64,000 nt of DNA from Bacteroidia bacterium (GTDB taxonomy: Bacteria; Bacteroidota; Bacteroidia; J057; JADKCL01), in assembly GCA_020635905.1 (NCBI GenBank), contig JACJYV010000002.1:558001-622000 (forward strand), given 5' to 3'. The notes under the pieces are model-generated. The model made no database searches. It was not told the origin of the DNA and was given only the letters and a program-made list of their open reading frames with translations. The number at the start of each line of letters is the position of its first letter. Position 1 is the stretch's first letter. Positions 41,556 to 50,974 of the stretch are shown here, piece after piece. A program made the position numbers and the translations under genes.

Positions 41556-43610
41556 TCAGGCTACCGTGGATCCGTTATTCACGGGATTAGCCGGGCTGAC
41601 CAGGGTCAGTTTGCCTTCGCTGTCTTCTGCGAAGAGCAGCATGCCCTGGCTTTCGATCCCGCGAATTTTTCGGGGAGCCAGGTTGGCCAGCAGCAGGGCC
41701 TGTTTGCCAATCAGGTCGGCGGGTTTGAAAAATTCGGCCACACCCGAAACCACGGTGCGCACATCGCGGCCCGTATCCACGGTGAGTTTGAGCAGGCGGT
41801 CGGCATTGGGGTGTTGCTCGGCCGCGGTGATGGTCACGGCCCGCAGATCCATTTCCTGAAATTTATCAAACGTGGTTTCAGGCTTGAATTCGGCCACTTT
41901 CACGGCTTCAGGCGCTCCACCTGCGGCGTTGGCTTTCAGCTTTTCGACCTGGGCTTCAATCACGCTGTCCTCTATTTTATTGAACAAAACCTCTCCCACT
42001 GGCCCGATCACGTGGCCTGAAACCAACAGGCTGCTTTGCAGAGCCGTATCCCAGCTTCCACCAACCAGACCCAGACTTTGGGAAATTTTTTCCGCCGTTT
42101 CAGGCATGAATGGGCCAAAAGCAAAAGGCAACAGGGCTGCAAGTTGAATGCAGGTCACCATGATGCCTTTGACCGCTTCGGGGTCAGTTTTGATCACCTG
42201 CCAGGGCTCAGAGTCGGCCAGGTATTTATTGCCTTTGGTGGCAATGTCCATGGCCGCTTTGAGCGCATCCCTGAAGCGGAAATTTTCGATATTTTGAGCC
42301 ACTTCGCCCAGCAACTCGCGGGCTTCGCCCAGGATTTGCTCCTGATCTGCGGTCAGTTTTGCCTCTGGCAATTTGCCTTCGTAGTATTTGTGGGTGAGCA
42401 CCCCCGCCCGGCGAATGAAATTTCCCAAAACGTCAGCCAGATCCTTGTTGCGGCCCTGAAAATCCTTCCAGGTAAAGTCAGAATCCTTTTGTTCGGGCAT
42501 ATTGGCGGTCAGCACATAGCGCATTACGTCCACTTTGTCGGGAAATTCCTCAATGAACTCATGCGCCCAAATGGCCCAGTTGCGGGAAGTGGAGAGTTTT
42601 TCCCCCTCCAGATTCAGAAATTCGTTGGCAGGTACGTTTTCGGGCAGGATGTAATCGCCGTGACCCATGAGAATGGCGGGAAAGATGAGGCAATGGAAGA
42701 CAATATTGTCCTTGCCAATGAAGTGAATCAGGGCCGTATCATCGTCCTGCCACCATTTTTTCCAGTCCTGGTTGTGCTCTTCTGCCCATTCGCGGGTTGC
42801 GCTGATGTAACCAATGGGCGCATCAAACCAGACATACAGCACTTTACCTTCGGCGCCTTCAACGGGCACTTTCACTCCCCAGTCGAGGTCGCGGGTGATG
42901 GCGCGGGGCTGCAGGCCTTCCTTCAGCCAGGATTTACACTGACCAAATACGTTTCGCTTCCAGTAAGTATGATCTTCCAGAATAAATTTTTCCAGCCTTT
43001 CCTGATATTGGTCCAAAGGCAGGTACCAGTGCTTGGTTTCCCGCAATGTGGGCGTAGCGCCTGTAATGGTGGATTTTGGGTCGATCAGATCCGTGGGGCT
43101 GAGTGAACTGCCGCATTTTTCGCACTGGTCGCCGTAGGCAGATGGATGCCCACATTTGGGACAGGTGCCCGTCACGAAACGGTCGGCCAGAAACATCTGA
43201 GCTTCAGGATCGTAGAGCTGCTCTATGCTTTTCTCAATGAATTTTCCTTCGTTATAAAATTTCAGGAAGAATTCGCTGGCTGTTTCGTGGTGAATTTTTT
43301 TAGAAGTGCGGGAAAACACATCAAAATTGATGTTCATGCCTTTGAAGCCCGCGCTGATGATTTCGTAATATTTATCGACCACCTCCTGGGGAGTCAGGTT
43401 GTCCTTGCGGGCGCGGATGTTGATGGCCGCCCCGTGTTCGTCTGTGCCGCAGACAAAAAGCACATCGCGACCGCGGGCCCGCAGGTAGCGCACATAAATG
43501 TCGGCCGGGATGTAGGCGCCGGCCAGGTGGCCCAGGTGCAGGGGACCGTTGGCATAAGGGAGGGCCGAGGTAACTGTAAATCGTTTGAATGTTTTTGCTG
43601 ATGTGCTCAT
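41556..43610 (-). CDS. metG: methionyl-tRNA synthetase
   Basis: The 684-residue enzyme starts at ATG 43610, inside a longer frame whose extra residues look non-coding. It has the HIGH-type motif HLGH in PYANGPLHLGHL, a four-cysteine zinc knuckle (CPKCGHPSAYGDQCEKCG), the KMSKS-type KLSTS loop (GEKLSTSRN) and a C-terminal tRNA-binding domain (about 580-684) for dimer or tRNA contact. It charges tRNA-Met. A TAAATTTG box ends six bases before the ATG, so the mRNA is nearly leaderless. The DMFase-like gene follows in the same operon. Confidence 0.95.
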   Translation of the reverse strand: MSTSAKTFKRFTVTSALPYANGPLHLGHLAGAYIPADIYVRYLRARGRDVLFVCGTDEHGAAINIRARKDNLTPQEVVDKYYEIISAGFKGMNINFDVFSRTSKKIHHETASEFFLKFYNEGKFIEKSIEQLYDPEAQMFLADRFVTGTCPKCGHPSAYGDQCEKCGSSLSPTDLIDPKSTITGATPTLRETKHWYLPLDQYQERLEKFILEDHTYWKRNVFGQCKSWLKEGLQPRAITRDLDWGVKVPVEGAEGKVLYVWFDAPIGYISATREWAEEHNQDWKKWWQDDDTALIHFIGKDNIVFHCLIFPAILMGHGDYILPENVPANEFLNLEGEKLSTSRNWAIWAHEFIEEFPDKVDVMRYVLTANMPEQKDSDFTWKDFQGRNKDLADVLGNFIRRAGVLTHKYYEGKLPEAKLTADQEQILGEARELLGEVAQNIENFRFRDALKAAMDIATKGNKYLADSEPWQVIKTDPEAVKGIMVTCIQLAALLPFAFGPFMPETAEKISQSLGLVGGSWDTALQSSLLVSGHVIGPVGEVLFNKIEDSVIEAQVEKLKANAAGGAPEAVKVAEFKPETTFDKFQEMDLRAVTITAAEQHPNADRLLKLTVDTGRDVRTVVSGVAEFFKPADLIGKQALLLANLAPRKIRGIESQGMLLFAEDSEGKLTLVSPANPVNNGSTVA

Positions 43611-43616
43611 AGGCCG

Positions 43617-43624
43617 CAAATTTA
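43617..43624 (-). promoter_or_regulatory. TAnnTTTG box at the metG start
   Basis: TAAATTTG on the minus strand lies at 43624-43617, six bases before the metG ATG. No TTG was found at 17-23 bases, so only the -7 box supports it. Confidence 0.4.
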
Positions 43625-43741
43625 GTAAAAAGGAAGGGATATTTGGGGAATCGGGCAATAGTTTGACATGGGTTGGGTTATACTTTTCTCAATTGCAATT
43701 ATGCCGCCGGGCTTTTCACCGATTTTGTTAATTTTAGCTCA

Positions 43742-45061
43742 ATGACGAAACCTGTCTCCCGAACCTACCTTTGGCAAGCCTGGCTTTCGGCGGGATTCAT
43801 CCTTTTGGGAAATCCCCTGACCCTGAAGCTGGGTATTCAGGACGAATTTCTGCGGGAAAAAGCCCTTCCTTTCGTCGTTTTGGTGAATTTATTGCTGCTG
43901 ATTTGCTTTTTCTACCTCCTGCGCAAACGGGTTTCCCTGCAGGTTCTCTTTCAAACTTCGCCCAACTTCAATTTGTTATTCACAGCCTTCTTTTTTCTGG
44001 CTCTTTTTGCCGGAAACCGCATTTTTACCTGCAAATTCAAGCTGATTCGACTGATTCTGCTTTTTTCCCTGCTGGTACAATACACCCGTACCTTTCACCT
44101 TTGGGTGGTTAAAAATCCGTTGGAACTTGGGAAAATCATCCGCAACCTGGCAACCCTGGAATATGCGCTGGGGGTGGTTTTTTTGTTGCTGGAAATGATT
44201 TTCATGTTTCAGGTGAAATCGCGGGGCGCTTTTCCCGACAGTTTTTCGCAGATCAGCTGGAACAACCGTTATCTGGGGGGATTGAATTCCATGGGCATGC
44301 GGGAGCGGGAAATTCCTCCTAAGCATCCTGAAGGCAAAAAAGTTCTTTTTTTGCTGGGTGATTCCTTCGCCTATGGCTGGGGCATTGAAAAAAGGGAGGA
44401 GCGCACCTCCGAACTTCTGGCCCAATCAACAGATTATGAGGTGTATAACCTGGGCGTTCCTGGCTCAGATATTGCCAATCAATGGGAAAATCTGGAAAAA
44501 ATTGGCTGGATACCCGAGCAGATGGTGGTTTTTTGGAACCCCAACGACATTCACCGCCAGGCGCAGGACAATGGGCTCGAACTGGATTTCATTCCCTCCC
44601 AAAGCTATCTGGAGGACTGGCCGCATTTTTTGACCCATTATTCTTTCTTCCTCAATTGGTTGAAATGCGAATGGATTCACCATGGCGAGGACGGCGAATA
44701 TGCGGGTTATTTAAACCGCGCTTTTCAAAACAGGGCAGTTTTCAAGGCCCACATCAACCAGGATTGGGGGCCAGCCGACCGCTTCCTGACCGGCGACAGT
44801 CTCAACCGCCCGCTGGCAGTCCTTTTTCCGCTGATGGGCGATGTAAAGGTCTCTCAGCCCTGGCTGAAGGGTATGGAAGAATGGCTTAATTTTCGCGGCT
44901 GGGAGGTGCTCAACCTGGCACCTTTGCTTGAGATGGAGCATCCCAAATTATTGACTGTAAATGCATTTGATCAACATCCATCTGCCTGGGTCAATGAGTT
45001 TCTGGCCGACACCCTGATCAAAAGATTGAAGCAGACGCCTACAAAAGTGCCTTTGGATTGA
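43742..45061 (+). CDS. membrane protein with SGNH/GDSL hydrolase-like domain
   Basis: The 439-residue protein starts at ATG 43742 with about five N-terminal membrane segments (residues about 10-150). A periplasmic SGNH-like domain follows. Its catalytic serine is in FLLGDSFAYGWGIE and the Asp-His pair is probably DQHPS near the C-terminus. Enzymes of this shape are often O-acetyl-transferring or esterase proteins acting on cell-surface polysaccharides, like AlgX/AlgJ; the polymer is unknown. It is divergent from metG and overlaps the 3' end of 45039-45449 by 23 bases. Confidence 0.72.
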   Translation: MTKPVSRTYLWQAWLSAGFILLGNPLTLKLGIQDEFLREKALPFVVLVNLLLLICFFYLLRKRVSLQVLFQTSPNFNLLFTAFFFLALFAGNRIFTCKFKLIRLILLFSLLVQYTRTFHLWVVKNPLELGKIIRNLATLEYALGVVFLLLEMIFMFQVKSRGAFPDSFSQISWNNRYLGGLNSMGMREREIPPKHPEGKKVLFLLGDSFAYGWGIEKREERTSELLAQSTDYEVYNLGVPGSDIANQWENLEKIGWIPEQMVVFWNPNDIHRQAQDNGLELDFIPSQSYLEDWPHFLTHYSFFLNWLKCEWIHHGEDGEYAGYLNRAFQNRAVFKAHINQDWGPADRFLTGDSLNRPLAVLFPLMGDVKVSQPWLKGMEEWLNFRGWEVLNLAPLLEMEHPKLLTVNAFDQHPSAWVNEFLADTLIKRLKQTPTKVPLD

Positions 45062-45449
45062 AGGCGAGGGCCTTTTTCAAAATCTGATCAAAATGTGAAT
45101 AGAGATCCCTTTTGGGTGATTTATTGCGACCGGGATTGGCCGTATATTTTTCCAGGGTTTGTCGCCCCCACTGGTAAAACTCCTGGCAATTTTCAGAACA
45201 ATATAATTTCCCCAGAAAATTTGCCACCTGAAAACTGTACAATTGACCTTTTCCAGCTATAAAAATCCGCGAGGCAGGATCAGAACAATCCCGCTCCAGA
45301 ATTATTTTCAGATCATTTTCTGGAAGCCTTGTCAAAAGGGAAAGGTTGTCCAGATCAACCCATAGCGACTCTGAAGTAAGGAAGGCAAAAATTTCCTGAC
45401 CAGTCCGCAGGACGCACGACACAACCTGGTAATCCTTGATTTCGGGCAT
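45039..45449 (-). CDS. hypothetical protein of 136 residues
   Basis: The product is soluble and basic at the end. It has a small N-terminal part (VVSCVLRTGQEIFAFL... LWVDLDNLSLLTRLPENDLKIILERD) that faintly recalls the helix-turn-helix start of RhuM-like proteins, but not strongly enough to call. A CSENCQEFYQWGR motif sits in the middle. Its 3' end overlaps that of the SGNH-like gene by 23 bases. The function is unknown. Confidence 0.6.
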   Translation of the reverse strand: MPEIKDYQVVSCVLRTGQEIFAFLTSESLWVDLDNLSLLTRLPENDLKIILERDCSDPASRIFIAGKGQLYSFQVANFLGKLYCSENCQEFYQWGRQTLEKYTANPGRNKSPKRDLYSHFDQILKKALAFNPKALL

Positions 45450-45662
45450 GACATTTTTGAATTAATTCGCTTTGCAGGTGATTTCAGAGTTCAACCCATA
45501 ACAATCTTGCAATCTTTAAGCAGAGCGAAAAATTTGTCCACAAAAATCAGAGTGGGCGGAAATAATCCCTTGATAAAAAGGCAGTTCTGGATTTATCAGG
45601 AGGATTCGAACCCCTTTGTTGGAAAAAGTTCAGAACCATTTTCTTTTATTATTTTTGTGAAA

Positions 45663-46301
45663 ATGAATAAAGTCATGAGACCAGAACTCAAGATCAGCGA
45701 GCTGACCAATTTGCACGATGCACGTTATTGTGCTGCGGTGGGAATCTTTTTGCAGGCGTTTTCCCTGGAACGGGGCAATTCCAAAAAAGTTTCCGTGGAA
45801 GTGATCCGTGAAATCCGCCCCTGGTTGTCTGGTCCCGAACTCATTGGTGAGTATGGCTACGACGACCCCGCAGAAATTAAAAGCGATCTGGAGGTGGTTG
45901 AATTGGAGCATATTTCTGTTCCACTGGATTATCCCCGTGAAAACCTGGCGCATTTGCCTGGTAAACTGATTTTCCGTTCACAGGAAAATCTGCGGTCAGG
46001 GTCAGCAGGCCTGACTTTGATCCAGGAAACGGCGGCAAAATTTCCTTCTGCCTTGTTTGAAATCAGCCTGGACAGTATGGAAGATTCCCTTTGGGATGAT
46101 CTGGCCGCTCTGGGACTGACGGAACGCTGCATCCTGAAATTTCAGGACCCTGACCCCATCTGGCACTTGCTGCAGAAAAAGGGCGTTCGCCCGTTTGCCT
46201 TTTCCCTGGGACCCTGGGTGGAGGAATCCAGTGGCGAACTCGACTACGAATTTTGCGACGAATTCATAGGCAAATTCAACGAACTGCTTCCCGTTTCCTG
46301 A
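45663..46301 (+). CDS. TrpF-like (phosphoribosylanthranilate isomerase-related) protein lacking catalytic cysteine
   Basis: The 212-residue product has the TrpF start layout LKISELTNLHDARYCAAVGIFLQAF, which aligns with the usual LKICGLTNLEDA-YCAGAGADYLGF. The catalytic cysteine position (ICG in real TrpF) is ISE here, and the glycine-rich phosphate loops are not evident. It may be a non-catalytic relative. No trp genes are near. ATG 45663 is chosen because it sits just before the conserved start; ATG 45675 is also possible. Family assignment is moderately sure, function unknown. Confidence 0.6.
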   Translation: MNKVMRPELKISELTNLHDARYCAAVGIFLQAFSLERGNSKKVSVEVIREIRPWLSGPELIGEYGYDDPAEIKSDLEVVELEHISVPLDYPRENLAHLPGKLIFRSQENLRSGSAGLTLIQETAAKFPSALFEISLDSMEDSLWDDLAALGLTERCILKFQDPDPIWHLLQKKGVRPFAFSLGPWVEESSGELDYEFCDEFIGKFNELLPVS

Positions 46302-46316
46302 AAGGAAATTGCCCGT

Positions 46317-47018
46317 TCAGAGCCTGGGCATACGGTCCATATCTGCATAGGAGTAGAATCGGGCATTATTACAGACAATGATGTGGTCCATCACCCGTAC
46401 GTCCATCAACTGGCCGGCCTGGCAAATTTTACGGGTCAGCAGATCATCTTGCTGACTGGGCTGAATATTGGTGCTGGGGTGGTTGTGACCAATGACAATG
46501 CGGGGCGAATTGCGCATAATGGCTTGCTTGAAAATCAGGCGCAAATCCACGGTGGTAGAGGTAAGGCCTCCCTGCGAAATGCGCTCTTCGCCCACCAGTT
46601 GCAGATTATTATTGAAATAGAGCACATAAAACTCTTCATGGTCGAGGTGACCAATGCGGCTGCGTAAATGGCGGGCCGACATGTTGGATGAAGTGTAATG
46701 CAAATCCCTGATTTCCAGCCGGTCAATTCTGCGTCCCAGTTCAAAGGCCGACATGATCGCAGTGGCTTTGGCCCTGCCAATTCCAGGAATTTTCAGTAAC
46801 TCGCCCAGGGTGGCCGATCCAAATTTCCCCAGACTCCCAAAATGGTCGAGGGTGCGCCGGGCCAGGGCAGTCGCATTTTCAGTCTGGCTGCCAGTACGCA
46901 GAATGATGGCCACCAATTCAGAATCCGTGAGGGCATCCATGCCCCGGTCTTCCAGTTTTTCACGGGGCTGGTCCTCTACCCGCCACTCCTTAATGGGTTT
47001 GATTTCGTAATATGACAT
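46317..47018 (-). CDS. radC: RadC/JAB-domain DNA repair-related protein
   Basis: The 233-residue protein has an N-terminal helix-hairpin-helix part (LLKIPGIGRAKATAIMSAFELG) and a C-terminal JAB/MPN-like domain with the metal motif GHNHPSTNIQPSQQD (H-x-H...S..D). RadC was named for repair, but the family's role is uncertain, and the enzyme may be a metallopeptidase-like or deubiquitinase-like fold. A TAATTTCG box ends four bases before the ATG. Confidence 0.88.
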   Translation of the reverse strand: MSYYEIKPIKEWRVEDQPREKLEDRGMDALTDSELVAIILRTGSQTENATALARRTLDHFGSLGKFGSATLGELLKIPGIGRAKATAIMSAFELGRRIDRLEIRDLHYTSSNMSARHLRSRIGHLDHEEFYVLYFNNNLQLVGEERISQGGLTSTTVDLRLIFKQAIMRNSPRIVIGHNHPSTNIQPSQQDDLLTRKICQAGQLMDVRVMDHIIVCNNARFYSYADMDRMPRL

Positions 47019-47194
47019 GCCCGAAATTAAACCAGGACATCCAGGTAAAAATGGAAAGCATTTTCAAAAAGTAACGGGCAAAAGCAGGTAATTTTGACTA
47101 CAACCCTGTCAAAATCCCATTCCAATTCACATTCAAAGCAGTTTTTTCCTGGAAAGAAAAATCAAAAAGTAACATTTCCGAAAAATAAAAAGCA

Positions 47195-47224
47195 TAAAAA
47201 AACCTCCCGGGTTTTCGGGAGGTT
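47195..47224 (-). terminator. terminator of rpsT
   Basis: A 9-bp stem (AACCTCCCG at 47201-47209, CGGGAGGTT at 47216-47224) with a six-base loop is followed on the minus strand by TTTTTT (A-run 47195-47200). It lies 25 bases after the rpsT stop. Confidence 0.85.
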
Positions 47225-47249
47225 CTGTTTATCGTTGGGTCAGCGGATC

Positions 47250-47501
47250 TCAGAGACCGTTGACGTGACGCTGGAGCTTACCTTTGAGGTTAGCTGCTTT
47301 GTTTTTGTGGTAAATGTTGTGTTTCACACACTTATCAATGAGAGAAGCAACGCCGGGGAACATTTCGGCGGCTTTGGATGCGTCAGACTCGTTGCGCAGT
47401 TTTTTGATGGCAGTACGGGTCGTGGAAAGCTTGAAGCGATTGCGAAGCCTTCTGTGAGCGTTTTGACGAATCCTCTTTTGTGCTGATTTATGATTGGCCA
47501 T
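47250..47501 (-). CDS. rpsT: 30S ribosomal protein S20
   Basis: The 83-residue protein begins MANHKSAQKRIRQNAHRR and is basic and helical with the S20 pattern throughout, including the ALIDKCVK-like end (SLIDKCVKHNIYHKNKAANLKGKLQRH). It binds 16S rRNA in the small subunit. A promoter (TTTG-N18-TATATTTG) lies upstream with a leader of about 40 bases, and a strong terminator lies downstream, so this is a one-gene unit. Confidence 0.95.
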   Translation of the reverse strand: MANHKSAQKRIRQNAHRRLRNRFKLSTTRTAIKKLRNESDASKAAEMFPGVASLIDKCVKHNIYHKNKAANLKGKLQRHVNGL

Positions 47502-47890
47502 TACTTATCTTTTTCTACTATTCTTGTTTTTAAAGGACTGCAAATATAAATATTTTGGGTTTTCCCCAAAAATAATTTCCAACATATTCACCTACTATTT
47601 TTCGTTTTCGGGGAGGAGAGCATCTGAGAAGGGAATTATTTTTCAATTTTTCTGATTTACAGGGTCAAATTTGATTTAAATTCAGGTAAAAAGCACGGTA
47701 ATCTCTTCCATCCATTCCCCTAAATCAATCAAAATTCGCAAAAACCTTTCCTGCTTCCCTCAAAGCCCGAAATATTTGCCGCACGCACAAACGATTCAGA
47801 TTGTTTATTCGTTTGAATATTACTAACTCCGCACCTGTTTTGTAGATTTGCTTGCTAAATGGTAATTTAAATCTTCGCTAATCGATTCCT
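47502..47890. other. non-coding stretch between divergent rpsT and the T9SS type B gene
   Basis: The gap holds the rpsT promoter (47541-47570). Towards the other gene, TAGATTTG at 47843-47850 is a perfect -7 box on the plus strand, 40 bases before the ATG at 47891, but its nearest TTTG is 27 bases upstream, longer than usual. Nothing else is evident. Confidence 0.5.
47541..47570 (-). promoter_or_regulatory. promoter of rpsT
   Basis: On the minus strand TTTG (47570-47567), 18 bases, then TATATTTG (47548-47541), a perfect -7 box. The leader would be about 40 bases. Confidence 0.6.
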
Positions 47891-50800
47891 ATGGACATCA
47901 CCAGAAGGATTTCCTTCTCTTTGCCTGCTAAAATACAGGTGCTTTTACTCTTGTTGGGAGTGGTATTTTCCACCTCCAAAGCCACCCACATTATCGGGGC
48001 CGACCTTACTTACGAATGCGTTGACGACGTAGAACATATTTACGAGATCACCCTGGTCATGTACCGCGACTGTACGCCGGCCGCTGAAGCTGACTTTGAC
48101 AGCCCTTTGCATCTGTTTGTATTTGCCAGTAATAACCCGGGCGGCAACTGGGGAACCGTGCAAATGTTCCTCCCGGTCGGAATTCCGCCCGAAATAGAAC
48201 CCACTGGCTGGGATTCCTGCATGGCTACTCCTTATAACCTGTGTGTGCAAAGAGGTGAATACAAAGTTGATGTGAAGCTCCCTCCCATTCCTGGAGGGTA
48301 CGACCTGGCCTGGGCCCGCTGCTGCCGCAATGCCAATATCACCAACCTTTTCGCCCCGCTGGACGAAGGCATCACCTTCCTGGCACATGTGCCAGGCCCC
48401 GAATTATCCAACTGCAACAGCAGTCCCACCTTCAACAACCTGCTGCCCACCTTTATCTGTGCAGGCACCACTTTCAGCTTTGACCATTCGGCCTCAGACA
48501 TTGACGGAGATTCCCTGGTTTATCACCTCGTGCATCCTTACACGGGTCTGAATATTTTTGGAGTGGGTGCCGGAAACGGAACCCCTGGTCCCATTGTGGC
48601 CCCCTTCAACAACCCCATGGGTCCGCCGCCTTACCAGACGGTGCAGTACCTGAATGGTGCGTACAACGCCCAGAACCCCTTCGGGCCGGGCAGTTTTGCC
48701 AATATTGACCTCCAAACGGGTTTTCTGGAATTGCACCCTGCTCAAACTGGCATTTACGTCGTCGCAATTGAGGTGGAAGACTGGCGCAACGGACAATTAC
48801 TTTCCCGTACCCGCCGCGATTTCCAGATTCATGCCCTCAACTGCCTTCCCCAGGGCGAACCTCCCTTTGCTTATCACGATCTGACCGGGGTGGACACCAC
48901 TTCCAATGGTATTTCCTCGGCCACTTACAGCAATGACACCATTTATGCCATTGCAGGCACGAACTTTTGCTACATCACTGAGGTGATTGACTCTGTTCTG
49001 ACCGATAAAGTGATCAGCTTTCCCGTGAGTGGACAGTTTGGGGGAGGATCCTTTTTCCCGCCAGCAGCCAGCTTTTCCATCATACCCGGCACCACCAACC
49101 CTGTTTTTGCAGAAATTTGCTGGTCACCAGCCTGCGAATATATCGGGCAGACCATTCCGCTCATCATTGGCGGAAAGGACCAGGCGGGCTGCATCAATAC
49201 CAACCATGCTTACGACACGGTTTACATTACCATTCTGCCGCCGCCCATTGTGGAGCCCAAAGTGGGATACGACCTGAGTACCACAAATCACAACGGCGAC
49301 ACGATCATTGTACCCGTTGATTCCTCCATGTGCTTCGACTGGTGGGTCACGGATTCACTGGATTCCAATCAGTTGGGTTATAAAATGATTTTCCAGCAGA
49401 TCGGGGGTTCGGCATTTTCGGCCCCGCCTACCACCCTTACCCGCTTTTCAGACAGTCTGGCCCTCCACACCTGCTGGACAGCCGGGTGCAGTAATATGGG
49501 TAAATTGTATCGCCTGACCCTGATTGGGGATGATAATTCGTTTTGTCCACCCGACAATGAGGACCGGGCCATTTTGTACATCCGGGTGCCTTCCTTGCCC
49601 AATCCGCCGCCAGTCGTTTACCACGACAGCACGGTCATTTTTGTGAATGACACCTTGTATGTGGACGTGCACAATACCATCTGCTATACTTTTACCGTGA
49701 ACGATACCTTTCCTTCAGCTGGAATCAGTTATGAATTTGAAATTCAAAACTTAAGCGGACAGGTTCTTGGCTCGCCTAAAGCCAAATTGAATACCCTGAT
49801 TGACAACGGGGATTCCATCACGGTGGAAGTTTGCTGGACTCCCGCCTGTATCAATGTGAATGAAATGTGGATGCTGATCGCCAAAGGCACCCAGGACAAC
49901 CGTTGCAATCAGGAAGCGTCGAATTATGACACGGTTTATGTGTTTGTGAACGATGTAATCAATCCGCCCCCGGTTTATACCCGCAATTTCTTCCCGCAGG
50001 ATATTTTCATTGGCGACACCCTTTTTATTGCGGCAGACAGCGCAGCCTGCTATCAGTTTACCCTGATTGACACGGTGGGCACTTCTTATCTGGAGATTGA
50101 TTTTGAGGTGCAGCAAATGCCGGGCGGCAATCCTTCAGGGCATACCGTTTCCATCAGCGACAGTATCTGGACCCTGGATGAACTTGCAGGAACGGTTTGC
50201 TTTACCCCGGGTTGTGAATACGTCAACCAGCTTTTGCGGGTGGTTTCTGCGGCCAAAGACACCTTTGACTGTACTCCTGATAATTTCCTATTTGACACCA
50301 TTTACATTCAGGTGAGGGAACCTGACAACCGTCCTCCCACCCTGACCCGCGATCTGAGCGGGCTCAATCTGCTCGATACCATTACCATCAGCGAGCCACC
50401 CATTGGGGAAGATTATTGCTTTCATTTTGTCCTGGAAGATCCAGATTCGCTCTGGCATTCCCTGGTGGTTGAAGGCGTTTCCGCTACTTTCAATCCTGAA
50501 TTTGGCTATGGAAATGAGGCTCAACTGACCTGGACAGGCACCAATCCCCTGCTGATCACGGTTTGCTGGAATCCCAGCTGCTACGAACAATTGCAGGGCT
50601 TTGATATGGTGGTGTGCGGCCGCGATACTTCGCGTTGTGCGCTTACGCCTGTGGTGTGCGATTCTATTCGCTTTGAGGTGGAAGCCTGCTCTCTGGACGT
50701 GGCCAACGTGTTCACTCCCAATGGGGATGGCTTCAACGAAGTCTTTTTGCCCTTCAATGTGAGCGGGGTGGAATACTATAACATGTGGATTTACGACCGT

Positions 50801-50971
50801 TGGGGAAATAAAATTTCTCAGCTCAATAATAAAGGTTGGGACGGTTCCATCAACGGGGGCGCCATGGCCAATGAAGGCGTTTATTTTTGGGTGGTGGAAT
50901 TGCAGTACTGGAGTGGTGAAGGCGAATTGCTCAAGGAAAGACGGGCTGGAAATCTCACCTTGCTGCGCTGA
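47891..50971 (+). CDS. very large surface protein with T9SS type B (CHU_C/gliding motility-associated) sorting domain
   Basis: The 1026-residue protein has a signal peptide (ending STSKATH) and the opening THIIGADLTYECVDD with ITLVMYRDC, typical of Bacteroidota CHU_C-carrying proteins. The body is repeated beta-domains, with several VCWTP/ICWSPAC-like blocks (CYTFTVNDT, VCFTPGCEYVN) about 100-130 residues apart. The C-terminal ANVFTPNGDGFNEVF... YDRWGNKI... GVYFWVVELQY is the type B sorting domain. It is exported and attached or released at the surface. The gene ends three bases before the next ATG, so the pair is cotranscribed. Confidence 0.9.
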   Translation: MDITRRISFSLPAKIQVLLLLLGVVFSTSKATHIIGADLTYECVDDVEHIYEITLVMYRDCTPAAEADFDSPLHLFVFASNNPGGNWGTVQMFLPVGIPPEIEPTGWDSCMATPYNLCVQRGEYKVDVKLPPIPGGYDLAWARCCRNANITNLFAPLDEGITFLAHVPGPELSNCNSSPTFNNLLPTFICAGTTFSFDHSASDIDGDSLVYHLVHPYTGLNIFGVGAGNGTPGPIVAPFNNPMGPPPYQTVQYLNGAYNAQNPFGPGSFANIDLQTGFLELHPAQTGIYVVAIEVEDWRNGQLLSRTRRDFQIHALNCLPQGEPPFAYHDLTGVDTTSNGISSATYSNDTIYAIAGTNFCYITEVIDSVLTDKVISFPVSGQFGGGSFFPPAASFSIIPGTTNPVFAEICWSPACEYIGQTIPLIIGGKDQAGCINTNHAYDTVYITILPPPIVEPKVGYDLSTTNHNGDTIIVPVDSSMCFDWWVTDSLDSNQLGYKMIFQQIGGSAFSAPPTTLTRFSDSLALHTCWTAGCSNMGKLYRLTLIGDDNSFCPPDNEDRAILYIRVPSLPNPPPVVYHDSTVIFVNDTLYVDVHNTICYTFTVNDTFPSAGISYEFEIQNLSGQVLGSPKAKLNTLIDNGDSITVEVCWTPACINVNEMWMLIAKGTQDNRCNQEASNYDTVYVFVNDVINPPPVYTRNFFPQDIFIGDTLFIAADSAACYQFTLIDTVGTSYLEIDFEVQQMPGGNPSGHTVSISDSIWTLDELAGTVCFTPGCEYVNQLLRVVSAAKDTFDCTPDNFLFDTIYIQVREPDNRPPTLTRDLSGLNLLDTITISEPPIGEDYCFHFVLEDPDSLWHSLVVEGVSATFNPEFGYGNEAQLTWTGTNPLLITVCWNPSCYEQLQGFDMVVCGRDTSRCALTPVVCDSIRFEVEACSLDVANVFTPNGDGFNEVFLPFNVSGVEYYNMWIYDRWGNKISQLNNKGWDGSINGGAMANEGVYFWVVELQYWSGEGELLKERRAGNLTLLR

Positions 50972-50974
50972 CCC

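Noticed and set aside
45039..45449. RhuM-like DNA-binding protein
   Set aside because: The resemblance is limited to a weak helix-turn-helix-like start and is not enough to name the gene.
45600..45632. GGTTCGAATCC on the minus strand, a tRNA T-arm-like sequence
   Set aside because: The T-arm has a mismatch and no matching acceptor, D-arm or anticodon arm could be folded upstream. Too little for a tRNA or attachment site.
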